The notes beneath the pieces were generated by a model. The model ran no database searches. It was not told the origin of the DNA and was given only the letters and a program-made list of their open reading frames with translations. Position numbers and translations under genes: made by a program. A stretch of 64,000 bases of DNA from Cytauxzoon felis (Eukaryota; Apicomplexa; Aconoidasida; Piroplasmida; Theileriidae): positions 86,740-150,739 of the forward strand of contig JAIQCW010000066.1 of the NCBI GenBank assembly GCA_020283715.1, in the 5' to 3' direction. Of this stretch, positions 23,001 to 33,077 are shown piece by piece (the first letter of the stretch is position 1; every line of letters begins with the position of its first letter).

Positions 23001-23249
23001 AACTTCGGGTACATTGGTCTTGAGAATGTCTAGGATATTACATTTAGTTGAGATATTATTGACAACTATAAGATGAAATGAATAATGATATGATTAATAA
23101 ATACCTTTATATAATTCATTTTTATCTAAACTATGTAAAATATCAATTACATTTGATATATTGGTATCTTCATTATTATTTGTTTGGGTATCCTCCGGTT
23201 GCGATTCTATAGTATCCAATAATTCTGATAATTTATTACGTTGAGCCAT
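20093..23249 (-). CDS. DUF2009 family protein
   Basis: Six exons: 23249-23105, 23065-22989, 22602-21987, 21948-21829, 21235-20682, 20410-20093; 609 aa, all junctions in phase. Conserved DUF2009 blocks run unbroken across the introns: NVSEYTDKVDI-like, SAILSGLAIAHNYEAGQ, FEIGRRYKILNPDRMR, YGKLIYFLMDS, QTLSLWREIAHEMFALW, TGQGLNRVQECPN, GSNSIHLGDHNVPNAFMFIDKYTQ, DFFRHAFDGSGADNF-NDAGSCIDGRLTSAWNWC, FLLTGFCGFDG. Function is unknown in any organism as far as I know; widely conserved in eukaryotes. Three introns (386, 593 and 271 nt) carry cassettes, the middle one with an element B copy; two are 38-39 nt. Confidence 0.9.
20455..20650. repeat. Cassette in DUF2009 intron (20411-20681)
   Basis: GTCTTGCAGAC, CCCTGAGATCAGCTACGGG, CCACGATCTCTGGGAGTGG, CTCTTTAGAG, CTCTCTGCAAGAG hairpins; ends GTAACCTCAGGTGG. 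Confidence 0.85.
21273..21798. repeat. Cassette - element B (reverse) - cassette composite in DUF2009 intron
   Basis: Left cassette about 21273-21425, element B about 21430-21670 in the opposite orientation to the other copies (its ORF reads on +), right cassette about 21675-21798 with GCT-GATCTCAGGGA-AGC at 21710-21726. Confidence 0.85.
22646..22940. repeat. Cassette block in DUF2009 intron (22603-22988)
   Basis: Contains CTCTAAAGAG, GCCACTCCCAGAGATCGTGGC, AGT-GATCTACGGGA-ACT at 22801-22817, CTGACGGCAG and GTCTGCAAGAC hairpins. Confidence 0.85.
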
Positions 23250-23426
23250 GATTTATAATATGACCATCTGAAATAGTAAATTTGATAATCAGATAGTTGA
23301 CAATTAAATGAATTATTAATAGATTTATTAATTAATGGAATCTTACAATCCCCCACACATAAAATATATAAATACTTAAAACTGTAATAAATTAACCGTC
23401 TATTAGGTTTATATTTATCGCATAAA

Positions 23427-25292
23427 ATGGATAATTTAGAGATATGGCCAAAAGGTTGTACACATTATAAAAATTGGCTTATAGAATCTCTGGATGAATT
23501 GAAATCCATACAAAATCAAACATATACTAAGGCTTTACATAATATTAAGGGTATAAATACCTACTATAGTACTTATATGATGAATATATAGATGTAATTA
23601 AAGATCATAAGATACCTACATTAGATGAAGAGCTATGGCTTATTCGTTACTACTCTTATCAATTATCCAAGTTTTTAAGCGCTAATCAGTTAAAGAATAC
23701 AGTTAAAGTAATATTAACCAAACTATTCAATCATCATTAACTATAGGAAACATCACTAACACTCTTCAATAGATTCTATCTTAAACGATCATTATTCGAA
23801 TATGATCCACGCATTATCATGTATGTACTCTCATTCTCTTCAAATAACACTCCACCCGATGTCCAATCCATTCCACCTGATGTCCAACTCTTCTTCCACT
23901 CGCCGTGGTGGCCTTCTTATTTACTTGTCCCTTCGCTTCCCTGAGATCAGCTACGGGTGTTCCACTTCCACTTGTGGTTACATCACTATCTTCTCCAACT
24001 TTCGTCGTCTTGCAGACAGCCTCTTCTATTTACTTCCCCTCGGATTCCCGTAGATCATCCTCGGTACATTACTTCATTTTTACCTCGAAATTTGAAGGAA
24101 ATCCTTCATTTCTGGGGAATCTACTGAAGATTACTCAATGAATATTGGATGAATTTCTGATGCCAATACTTCATTGAAAAGGACTTTGATGATTGTATTT
24201 AGTTTACTAATCCTCATTTAATTCTACTTTATATTCACTGAGATATCCTCATAAACATGTATTCCGTCACTTTAGACGTATCTCGCCGAGATCAGGTTTA
24301 TAACCTCAAGTGGAACCTGGAAGCGATCTACGGGAGCTGGAAGGGGAAATAAATAGAAGAGCTGTCTGCAAGAGAAGGAGAGGTGATTGGAACTCGGGTG
24401 AGGTATGATTATATAGTTATTTATTATAGGTTTACTTGTATAACATTGGCTGTGAAATTGGAGGATATGTGGAAGTCTGTTTATGTTGATAAGTTATTGG
24501 GTTCGGTTGAGAATTTGAATATATCTAGTTTGTATAAATTATAATAGAATATATAGAATATATAGGGGTATTTGAATTAGAATCTATGGTTTGTGAGGGT
24601 TTGAATTTTAATTTATTAGTATTACATACTATGGAATCATTTCATATTATTAGAGAGAATTGTATAAATGTAAATAGAAATTAGATGTATTATTATTATT
24701 TATTATTATAGTATATTAAAGATACATTAAGATTAGATGATAAATCTATAGGAGATAATATAAATTTAATTATAAATATTTGTAAAAATGCTGAATTAAA
24801 TACATTATATATGTTTGAAAAACCAGAGTATATTTTAATATTTATATATTAATATTATATAAAATAATATTTATAGATTTATATTTTTATATACACCAAC
24901 ACAATTAGCATTATCTACATTTATATATCATTGTAAAATTAATTTAAGAGGATTAATATCAATTGATACGTATATTGAATTATTATTAATTTTTATTTCA
25001 ACTTTAGATTTATAATTGATATGTTCTTAAATGGTAATGATGAATATTTATTACCATTAATGAATTTAATTAATAAAATTAATGTTTGTTATTAATTATT
25101 AATTCTTATAATCATAATAATTCAGAATGATTATGATGATTATATTAAATCTAGAGAATCATTTATTAATGATGTAAATAAAGCCGGTATTTATATCAAA
25201 TTATTCATACAATCATACATATAGGCAATATACTCGATAAATATATCTCAATCTGGTCAAAAAATAATACTAATATAGAAGAATTATCATGA
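23427..25292 (+). CDS. Cyclin H-like protein (CDK7/CAK partner)
   Basis: Multi-exon gene: exon 1 23427-23550, exon 2 from 23592, then ...NRFYLKRSLFEYDPRIIM up to 23820, an intron 23821-24429 (609 nt), and FTCITLAVKLEDMW from 24430. Later exons give VFELESMVCEGLNFNLLVLHTM, IFLYTPTQLALSTFIYHCKI and, after further ~35-50-nt introns, a tail ending NIEELS. These match the cyclin H fold: FKRFYLxxSVMEYxPRIIM-LTCAFLACKVDEF, LNFHLIVH, LLYTPSQIALTAI. The junction near 24530-24576 could not be resolved cleanly, so one splice site or base there is uncertain. Inferred role: activating subunit of the CDK7-like kinase of TFIIH/CAK. The large intron holds cassettes plus element B. Confidence 0.8.
23859..24400. 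repeat. Cassettes plus element B in cyclin H intron
   Basis: Two cassettes about 23859-24068 (including GGAT-TCCCGTAGATC-ATCC at 24042-24060), element B about 24072-24305 (ORF broken by several stops), right cassette about 24306-24400. Confidence 0.85.
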
Positions 25293-25298
25293 ATTTTC

Positions 25299-25720
25299 TC
25301 CACCCGAGGTCCACTCCTCCCCTTGTGTTCCACTCGCCGTGGTGGCCTTCTCTATTTAGTTGTCCCTACGCCTACCATTTGTCGGCTACGGGTTCTCCAC
25401 TTGAGGTCGAATCCTCTAATATTCTATTCATTAATTTGATTATAATCGCACAATTATCTTCCTTCAATCATTTATAATTGAAGTTTAATATCGTATTATT
25501 ATTATATATATGTAACATATAAGTATTATTAGAAGTATAATATAGTTACTATAGTAGCTTAACTTCATGTTAGTAGTTATATAGTATATATATTATTATA
25601 ATTATTTATATTAATACTTGTATACCTTCAGACAACTATACTTCTTCCTTCAATTGTATTAATATGATAGTATATGTCATATTAAAAGAGATATCTTCAA
25701 TAGACATTTAAAATGTAGGG
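25299..25720. repeat. Cassette plus element C (reverse copy)
   Basis: Cassette about 25299-25415 (CCACTCGCCGTGG, degraded GATC hairpin) followed by element C about 25430-25720 in reverse orientation. Confidence 0.7.
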
Positions 25721-26615
25721 GAAATGGTGTTGTTTATCCCTACAACCCTACATTTATAGTGTTTTTTACAATTTACCCTACTATGGAAATAATCTATTTA
25801 TTACCATAAATGTTCTCATCGATGTAGAAGATATTAAAATAGATAGTTCCACACCTGATGGATGTATCTAATGTAGATCTACTCATATAACTAATGGATA
25901 CTTCAGTGAAACTATATTATGAAGTAGGAAGTATGACCAATCAAGGGATCCACTTGTTGAAGATGAATGATGGGATACTGGAGTTAATCGATATTCATAT
26001 AGAAACTATGGTTATAGAAATGACCACAAGTGATGAAAAGTCCACAATAATCCACAAATTGTCATATGTGTTGGAAATTTTTATATTTCCAGAGATGATG
26101 TTACTAGAAGACTGGTTCATGATGAAATGGATATTTATACTCTTATATCATTAAATCCTCTACCATATACACATATTCTCAATTATTTACATCATGTAGA
26201 TTGTCTATAAGTGGTTAAATTTATTGAAGAATAGAATGAACTTCATCAAATTGGGGTATTTCTAGTATGGAGGAATCGCCAAGGCCACATCTGGGATACA
26301 GGGTGGAAGGATGATAATAACGAAATGTAAAGTAATATCAATATCCAATATGAATTTGTAGTATATTAAGGTTAATTCTACTCAACACATCATGATACAT
26401 CATCCCTAATTTAATGGAATGTGTAAAAATGACACAAGGGATGATGTAGAAATGTAGGATTGTAAATGCACATTTGAGCAAGAATGTAGCATAATCGCAA
26501 AAATATCGCAATGTTTTCTGTACTACAGTCTCATTTATCGCAACGTTTGTTTTTTGTAATTTTAAATAGGCTTTAAATACTTGAAGATTTCATCATCAAC
26601 AAGGCTGTTATAAAA
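25721..26615. other. 895 bp without a credible gene; possible decayed coding sequence
   Basis: Several stretches translate to protein-like text (for example GVFLVWRNRQGHIWDTGWKDD at about 26245-26320, and GNFYISRDDVTRRLVHDEMD near 26080) but in changing frames with stops between. I cannot name an ancestor. The last ~150 bp should be the promoter of the transporter-like gene at 26616. Confidence 0.4.
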
Positions 26616-27974
26616 ATGACGGATTTTATCGACAAAGAAGCTTTGAAGAAAGCTTCAATGTTTATGGTAGGATTTGTTTCAGTATTACCATTGAGGCTAG
26701 CTTTGGCATGTGCCAAGTATGCCATTGGCAGATATAATCTTCCTGTTAGTAAACTTGGTGTATTCATTAAGATATTTCATAATCCTATTGAACTAGGAGG
26801 GCTTGCTGGATTCGCTATATCTAATATAATTGCAACAACTTTGGGAAACGATAAGAAACCTAAGGCTGGATTATCCACTGTCACCAACTGTTTGGTGTAC
26901 TTCCTCTCATTATTGACCCTTTATGCTTATACATATGGAGGTGATATAGGTGATCCTAACCTCTACTTGTGGACAATTGTAGCACATTACTTTATGGTTT
27001 GTTTTAATGTTACGTTTTCTGTAGGTTTAGAATCAGATGCTGTCAATTATTCAAACGCTGGCGTGCCACTTTCATCTGTTTTTGTTGTCATTTACCATAA
27101 AGTATTCCTATATTTTGCCGATAAATATCTCCTACAGGATGTTGATTACTGGCTTGTATATGGACAAATTGTAGCAAATTCTGTTTTAATGTATATAACA
27201 GCCTGTTGTTGGACCACACATTGCTCATATAGTTATTTTAATGGAAACACAGATGCTAATTCAGGCGATGACAATGGAACTGATTTATCAGAAGCATTGA
27301 AGGAACCATATACTTGGTCTCCATTCATGCTTACCGTCTTCTCTCTAGGCGCATTCTACTGTGTCTATCCTGGTTTAGCTCCGTTTCAACTGGCTAATCC
27401 TAATACTGCATACAATATTGAGATGATAAATTTAATTGTACATCCTATGCCAGCCTTGATAATATGTATATTGGATGAGCGTAAAATAGGACCAGGTCAG
27501 AAATGGGAAAAATGTAATGCATGGTGGAATGCATGTTGGATCATTGAAGCCTATGCTCTTCTTTGTGTCTACACATGTTATACTATCCTCCATTACCCAG
27601 ATTCATTCTTTGGCAAATTGATAATTGGTAATTCAGCATTGGTTGGATTCATGACTGTATCATTTGTAACTGTACAAGAAGGCCTTAAATCACTTGGACT
27701 ATCAGCTGTAGGTGTACAAAAGGATAAAAACAAACCTTGTCCACAACTTCCAACAATAACACTGGCTATATCCCTAGCTATCCTCAATTTCACGAATTTC
27801 GTAGCTGATGGATATCTACAGACATATAGGAAAGCTGATAAAGAGAATTGGCCAACTGAAGGTTACACGAGATATAGGGGGTTCAAATTCTGGCTCAATG
27901 CCGCGTTCAAGGTGGCTAAAAAGAATTTATTAAATGCTTTTAATGTAGATGTTAGAAGTAGAACGATTTTGTAG
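26616..27974 (+). CDS. Multi-pass membrane protein, nucleoside-transporter-like
   Basis: 452 aa, no introns. About 11 hydrophobic segments can be counted (starting at residues about 14, 57, 85, 118, 150, 180, 235, 270, 305, 335 and 375), the topology of equilibrative nucleoside transporters, with a long hydrophilic loop (GNTDANSGDDNGTDLSEALKE) in the middle. Sequence similarity to ENT is weak by eye, so transport of purine nucleosides is inference; it would fit a purine-auxotrophic parasite with the adenosine kinase at 62699. Less AT-biased than its neighbours and free of cassettes. It could also be a lineage-specific integral membrane family. Confidence 0.5.
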   Translation: MTDFIDKEALKKASMFMVGFVSVLPLRLALACAKYAIGRYNLPVSKLGVFIKIFHNPIELGGLAGFAISNIIATTLGNDKKPKAGLSTVTNCLVYFLSLLTLYAYTYGGDIGDPNLYLWTIVAHYFMVCFNVTFSVGLESDAVNYSNAGVPLSSVFVVIYHKVFLYFADKYLLQDVDYWLVYGQIVANSVLMYITACCWTTHCSYSYFNGNTDANSGDDNGTDLSEALKEPYTWSPFMLTVFSLGAFYCVYPGLAPFQLANPNTAYNIEMINLIVHPMPALIICILDERKIGPGQKWEKCNAWWNACWIIEAYALLCVYTCYTILHYPDSFFGKLIIGNSALVGFMTVSFVTVQEGLKSLGLSAVGVQKDKNKPCPQLPTITLAISLAILNFTNFVADGYLQTYRKADKENWPTEGYTRYRGFKFWLNAAFKVAKKNLLNAFNVDVRSRTIL

Positions 27975-28124
27975 TAAGGAGTTTTATACACGATGAACAC
28001 TCCTGCAATGTTAATAGAATGTAGTTTTAAATTTTAAGTTCTGTCTTAATGTAGTCTTTTAAATGCCTTTAGGCATTGTAATTATAATCTAATGAAATTT
28101 ATATTACACATTATACACATATAC

Positions 28125-28560
28125 ATTTCTTCCACTTACCGTTCCACCTGAGGTCAATCTTTTCCATTGCATGGAGCTCTTCTATTTACCTCCCCTCGGA
28201 TTCCTGTAGATCATCCTAGGTATAATGTTAACCCGGAAGAACGTAGATATGTCAACCCATAAGAACAGGAATTCTACCCGGAGGAACAAAAGGTGTTAAC
28301 CCCGAAGAACAGACATCTCTTCCACCTGAGGTCGGTCTTGCAGACAGCTCTTTTAATTACCTATCTCTAAAGAGTATAGCCACTCCCAGAGATCGTGGCT
28401 GAAGGTAGTGATTCGAGTGTAGTTAATACTGGACCTCAAGTGGAAGTGGAACCTGGAAGCGATCTACGGGAGCTGGAAGGGGAGATAATTAGAAGAGCTC
28501 CATGCAATGGAAAAGATTGACTTCAGGTGGAAGCTGACGGCAGGAAAGACCTCAGTCGTT
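28125..28560. repeat. Intergenic cassette array
   Basis: Fills most of the gap between the transporter-like gene and the helical-repeat gene. Contains CCATTGCATGG, GAT-GATCTACAGGA-ATC-type (reverse, about 28198-28216), a copy of the TACCCGGAAGAACG repeat (28231-28318), GTCTTGCAGAC, CTCTAAAGAG, GCCACTCCCAGAGATCGTGGC, AGC-GATCTACGGGA-GCT, CCATGCAATGG and CTGACGGCAG hairpins. Confidence 0.85.
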
Positions 28561-28647
28561 ACATTCCTTCACTCCATTTATATTCGTTTGACATGTTGTC
28601 ATCTCTCTGTTGATGTGATTATTGTATTGTGTTATAAAATGTGTATA

Positions 28648-31273
28648 TTAAGTGACTACATTTAGATTTTTAGTGATTGTTTTTATATGTTCAAGTGTTT
28701 TTGATGATCTTTTAGCTCTTGTATCATCTGCTATTTTAATTAAATTATCGATTTTTTTTAAATCTTCTTGTGTATAATATTCTTGTGCATATGAATATAA
28801 TCTCTCACCTATATTTGCACATATCTCTGATACTTTAGATATTAATTTATTATCTTCATTTATTAATTCTCTATTTACTGATGATTCATATCGTCTTAAA
28901 AAATAAAAAACCCCATGTGATAATATTGATGGGGTTATTTTATTATTTTCATTTAATAATTTATACCAACATTTAGAAAATTCAATAACAAATTCATCAT
29001 TAGACCATATACGTAATCTATTACATAAAGCAGCTATTCTTGATAATTCAAAAGATTTCAAATATTGTAATTGATCTTTAAGATATTCTAATGACCATTC
29101 ACTAAATCTTTTATTACAACGATATATCATACGCTTTATATTCCTCTCTTCAGTCGTTGTACCCATCAAATCCGGGGGTGGTAACATATCCAATACCATA
29201 ATCAACTCACTCATACCTATTTATATTATTATTAATCAACAAATGAAGTGAATTCCACCTGAGGTTACAATCCACCTTTCGTTCCACTGCCGTGGTGGCC
29301 CTTCTATTTATCTCCCCCTCCGCTTCCCTGAGATCAGCTACGGGTGGTGGGTTAATCTGTCCCCATAAACCCCATTAGCCCCATAAATCTATTTTATAAG
29401 AATTTATTAAATACTTTCACTAAGCATTTACATAATTTATCCGAGTCCTTTATTTCTTCCCTATGTTTTTCCTCATCAGCATTCTCACTGTTAGTTTCCA
29501 CACTCCTCTTATTCACTGACTTCGCTTCAGGCACACCCACACATTTACAATTGCGACTGGCAAACCAGTACTTCATCACGTGACTAATACCGCATTTGTA
29601 ACCATCCTTTAGGCAGTTTTGATGATCAGTTTTGCAGCAATTACAGAGAATATGATCTGCTGCCGTTTTGAGTTCTTTTTTTTCTGTTGTTTCTGTGCTG
29701 TTACCATTACCACTTGAAGAACTAAACCAGCTCTTAAATGTATTTACAGCATTACTTACAGCACTAGTTACAGTATTATAAGCATAAGTTATTCTGTCTG
29801 AGATTTCGACATACAACTCGGCTAGCAATCCTGGTACACATCTACATTTATGTTCCTTCTTCAATGCCTCCGTATACTCCTCAACGAGTTTAATGAAGCG
29901 ACGGGTTTGACAGGAATTGCAATTACCATTCTTACATTTACATTGAGTAGTTTGAGATGTAGATTCTTGTGTAGTTCCATTTTTAACAGCTTTCACTAGA
30001 TCCGTGAAACTCTTTACTTCCTTACAAAATGTTGATATGGATTGACAATTCTTATCACCAGTGTTACAACCACATCCGCTAGTTCCACTATCTTTATTGC
30101 AACACATAATTCCACATAATGTCTTGAATACACCGTTCTCCGTGGATGTACTACTAGCGGAAGTTTGGCATCTACATTCAGTATTGCAATTACATGGAGT
30201 ACCTGTACAAGTTTCAGTAGTTGAATCTCCAGTAGTTGTATTACATGCCGTATTAATATTACAACTACCATTATTTACGTTACCTTCACCCTGAAGACTC
30301 CCCAAACCATTAGCTGCTGTAATCATCGCCGTATATTTACAAGCCACGGATTCAACCTTCTCCTTATTATAATCACCTCTTCCACCTGAGGTTACATCAC
30401 CACCTCCACTTCTGCCACGATCTCTGGGAGTGGCTCTACTCTTTAGAGATAGGTAATTGGAAGAGCTGTCTGCAGGACCAAGAGAGGTGGATTGGATCTC
30501 AAGTATATGATCATTAGACTAATGTGTAAACATACTATTGATGGATTTGGGTATGAGATTTTGTAATTGATTGATGATTGATTGGTATAGTTGTAGATTG
30601 ATTGTTTTGAGTACGATGATGGATTTTAGTATAGAGATGAGTTCGATTGTATTGAAATTATGATTATGATTGAGTATATATTGGATATGATTGATGAGAT
30701 TATGATGGAATGATTTAAGATATTTGATATGTAGATTATAATTAGAATTGTATGGTATTAGTAGTGTTAATGATGATGAATACATTGAGAGATCATATGT
30801 GGATGCATATTTTAATGTACTTGTAGCAGTATTTGTAAAATTTATCCAAAATTCTTTAGTAGTATATTGTAGTGTATTAATATTTTTAGAGATTGAATAG
30901 ATTAATAATGCTAATGATTTTGTAGATGATATATAAAATTTGAAATTATAAAATAAAATTTTAAATAATTGTTCTTGTATAAAATTCTAATTTATAAATA
31001 ATAATTAGACAAATTATAACATACTAATTTAGATAATGTAAATAATATAGTAGATATAGTTTGTGGTTGTAGATATATAGAGCAACTAATTAATGAACAT
31101 GTAATTTTAAATAATTCTTGATGATTTATATAATTAAATTTATTATAATATTTTATTATATTTATTAATTTATTTTTTATAATATAAATTAATACTCTTG
31201 GATGGAAATATATTTTACATTTAGTTTCAAAATTTATTATTATACTAGATGGTGATGCATTTGGTATCTTCAT
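28648..31273 (-). CDS. Helical-repeat protein, RAP/FASTK-like (organellar RNA metabolism?)
   Basis: Exons 31273-31025, 30986-30536, 29216-28648 (422 aa). The first intron is 38 nt; the second is 1319 nt and contains an entire cysteine-rich gene plus cassettes. The second join (A|GT making Ser) is phase-correct and gives one continuous alpha-helical protein rich in Leu/Ile/Asn with regularly spaced helices (HPRVLIYIIKNK, HQELFKITCSLI, QPQTISTILFTLS, ...). This style is typical of the expanded apicomplexan heptatricopeptide/RAP proteins of mitochondria and apicoplast, but no RAP domain is seen at the end. If the join is wrong there are two shorter genes. Confidence 0.6.
29252..29352. repeat. 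Cassette, right-hand boundary of intronic cysteine-rich gene
   Basis: CCACCTGAGGTTACAATCC end, CCACTGCCGTGG and CCCTGAGATCAGCTACGGG hairpins, followed by a short run of CCCCATAAACCCCATTAG repeats up to about 29385. Confidence 0.8.
29394..30368 (-). CDS. Cysteine-rich family gene nested in an intron
   Basis: Open from the cassette edge (NKEKVESVACKYTAMI) to KLCKCLVKVFNKFL-stop; the first Met-started ORF begins at 30347. It has the family blocks CNTTTGDSTTETC, VFKTLCGIMCCN, NCQSISTFCKEVKSF, CKNGNCNSCQTRRFIKLVEEYT, CNCCKTDHQNCLKDGYKCGISHVMKYWF, and KRSVETNSENADEEK. Compared with the 18549-19778 copy it lacks the N-terminal CRKxRY block and the Ser/Asp/Cys tail. It lies on the same strand as the host gene, within the host intron, and is bordered on both sides by cassettes. 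Whether it has its own promoter or is excised with the intron is unknown. Confidence 0.65.
   Translation of the reverse strand, partial: NKEKVESVACKYTAMITAANGLGSLQGEGNVNNGSCNINTACNTTTGDSTTETCTGTPCNCNTECRCQTSASSTSTENGVFKTLCGIMCCNKDSGTSGCGCNTGDKNCQSISTFCKEVKSFTDLVKAVKNGTTQESTSQTTQCKCKNGNCNSCQTRRFIKLVEEYTEALKKEHKCRCVPGLLAELYVEISDRITYAYNTVTSAVSNAVNTFKSWFSSSSGNGNSTETTEKKELKTAADHILCNCCKTDHQNCLKDGYKCGISHVMKYWFASRNCKCVGVPEAKSVNKRSVETNSENADEEKHREEIKDSDKLCKCLVKVFNKFL
30376..30506. repeat. Cassette, left-hand boundary of intronic cysteine-rich gene
   Basis: CCACCTGAGGTTACATC end, CCACGATCTCTGGGAGTGG, CTCTTTAGAG and GTCTGCAGGAC hairpins. The cysteine-rich reading frame starts right at its edge. Confidence 0.8.
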
Positions 31274-31618
31274 TATTATATTATTTATAATTATATTATT
31301 ATATAATAATAGTGGGTATTAAAAAAAATAGAGGGTCATACATATAAAGGTCATTATATATTTAATGTTAATTAATTATATTAAAATATAAATATAAATT
31401 TTATAATGTAATTTAAAATAATTTTATTAATTTAAAAAAAATTTTTTTTCTTTGAAAAAAATCTTCTATTTTAATATATAATTTATATTATATAAATGTC
31501 TTATATTAATTATATTTTGATTTCTATAATAAAAAATTCCCCCCCAATGGATAATTTATACTTGTAATTAATAAATGTGTAAATATATTATAGTGTTTAT
31601 ATTAATATATATATAGTA
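31274..31618. other. Divergent intergenic spacer, extremely AT-rich
   Basis: Between the starts of the helical-repeat gene (-) and the Rab5-like gene (+). Long A/T runs, no cassette and no gene seen; presumably both promoters. Confidence 0.55.
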
Positions 31619-32293
31619 ATGACTAAAAGAAGTTATAAAACTGTATTATTAGGTGATGCCTCTGTAGGTAAATCTAGTTTTGCTGTAAGATTAACTAAAG
31701 GTGATTTTAGTGATAATACAAATTCTACTATTGGTGCAGCATTCTTTACATATCTAGTACGTATAGATACTAAATCGGATAATAATAATAATACTCATAC
31801 ATTATCATCGCATCTTGACACTATTAAAAGTAATATTATACGTGGTGAATCTATTAATAGTGATGATTCTAATATATCATCTTTAATGACTATTAAATTT
31901 GATATCTGGGATACAGCTGGACAAGAAAGATTTAAAAGTATAGCACCAATTTATTATCGTGGTGCCGCATGTGCTATTGTCATATTAGATATCTCATCAC
32001 CACCTACATTACAACATGCAGCATTCTGGGTAAATCAATTAAGAGTTGCTAATAGTAATGATACAATAATTATACTCGTTGCTAATAAAATCGATCTATT
32101 AGGAACCAATCCTGAAACTATACAAACATTAGCAAATGCTAAAGCATACGCTAAAGAACAATCCATCTCATTCGTAGAAACTAGCGCTAAAACAGGACAA
32201 AATGTCTCACATGTATTCGAACTTCTAGCACAAGCCATCTCTAAAGATCCATATAAATGGGATAAAAAAAATACAACAAAAGACACTAAATGA
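31619..32293 (+). CDS. Rab5-like small GTPase
   Basis: 224 aa, endosomal traffic. Motifs in order: P-loop GDASVGKSS (residues 11-19), switch I TIGAAFFT (Rab5 type), switch II WDTAGQERFKSIAPIYYRG, ANKIDL, ETSAKTGQNV. Between switch I and switch II there is a ~30-residue insertion (DTKSDNNNNTHTL... SSL) of Asn/Ser-rich sequence not present in ordinary Rab5. The C-terminus ends TKDTK with no prenylation cysteines, as in apicomplexan Rab5b, but the N-terminus lacks a Met-Gly myristoylation start. An upstream exon or a base error near the A-run at 32263-32270 could change either end. Confidence 0.85.
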   Translation: MTKRSYKTVLLGDASVGKSSFAVRLTKGDFSDNTNSTIGAAFFTYLVRIDTKSDNNNNTHTLSSHLDTIKSNIIRGESINSDDSNISSLMTIKFDIWDTAGQERFKSIAPIYYRGAACAIVILDISSPPTLQHAAFWVNQLRVANSNDTIIILVANKIDLLGTNPETIQTLANAKAYAKEQSISFVETSAKTGQNVSHVFELLAQAISKDPYKWDKKNTTKDTK

Positions 32294-32369
32294 AGATAAT
32301 AATCAAAAAAAAATACCAACTTCACCAAAAAATGCTGCTCATCATCACTATTTTAAATAATATGAAGAA

Positions 32370-32930
32370 ACCTCCACTCGAAGTACAATCGACATCTTCT
32401 CCACCTTTCCTTCGTCTTGCAGACAGCTCTCCACCTGAGGTCAATCTTTTCCATTGCATGGAGCCCTTCTAATTATCTCCCCTTCCAGCTCGCGTAGATC
32501 GCTTCCAGGTATTCCATTTGAGGTCTCCACTTGAGGTTACAATCACTAATTTAACCAACTTCATTTTTACTCCCAAATTTTGAAGGAAATCTTGAATTTC
32601 TGGGGAAACTACTGAAGATTGTGTGATGAATATTGGATGAATATCTGATGTCAATATCTCATTCAAGAGGAATTTGACGATTGTATTGAGTTTACTGAGT
32701 GTCGCTTCATTCCATATTATATTCATTGAGATATCTTCACAGACATGAATTCCGTCACTTTAGTCTTATCTCAGTGAGATTAGAAATTAACCTCAAGTGG
32801 AACCCGAGAACGATCTACGGGAGTTTGAGGGGGAAGTAAATAGAAGAGGCCTCCACGGCGAGTGGAACAGAGTTGGATTGGACCTCAGGTGGGACCTCGA
32901 GTGGAGAGTCCGTATAACCTTCGGTGGAAG
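32370..32930. repeat. Cassette - element B - cassette composite, intergenic
   Basis: Between the convergent Rab5-like and HAP2 genes. Left cassettes about 32370-32545 (GTCTTGCAGAC, CCATTGCATGG at 32451-32461), element B about 32550-32785 (antisense ORF intact), right cassette about 32790-32930 with AAC-GATCTACGGGA-GTT at 32809-32825. No gene is seen in 32294-33077. Confidence 0.85.
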
Positions 32931-33077
32931 TAATAGAAGAGATATTATTGGAAACAAGACTTAGAAAAGTAGAATATGTGTTATAGTGTAATTGTAATGT
33001 GATATAAATCTTTAAAAATATTAATGTAATTTAGATGATGAGAATTTCTCATTTGTATGTTATTGTTTAGTTTTTAT

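Noticed and set aside
24520..24576. Clean splice junction inside cyclin H
   Set aside because: No donor/acceptor pair preserves both flanking frames without losing sequence, so the junction is reported as unresolved.
25894..26154. 86-codon ORF as a gene
   Set aside because: No homology, no splice partners, and neighbouring frames show similar decayed protein-like text.
30061..30294. Plus-strand and other antisense ORFs across cysteine-rich genes
   Set aside because: They are shadows caused by Thr/Cys-rich codons and have no homology or start context.
31274..31618. tRNA or snRNA gene in AT-rich intergenic spacers
   Set aside because: No cloverleaf with A and B boxes and no conserved snRNA motif could be found by eye here or in the other spacers.
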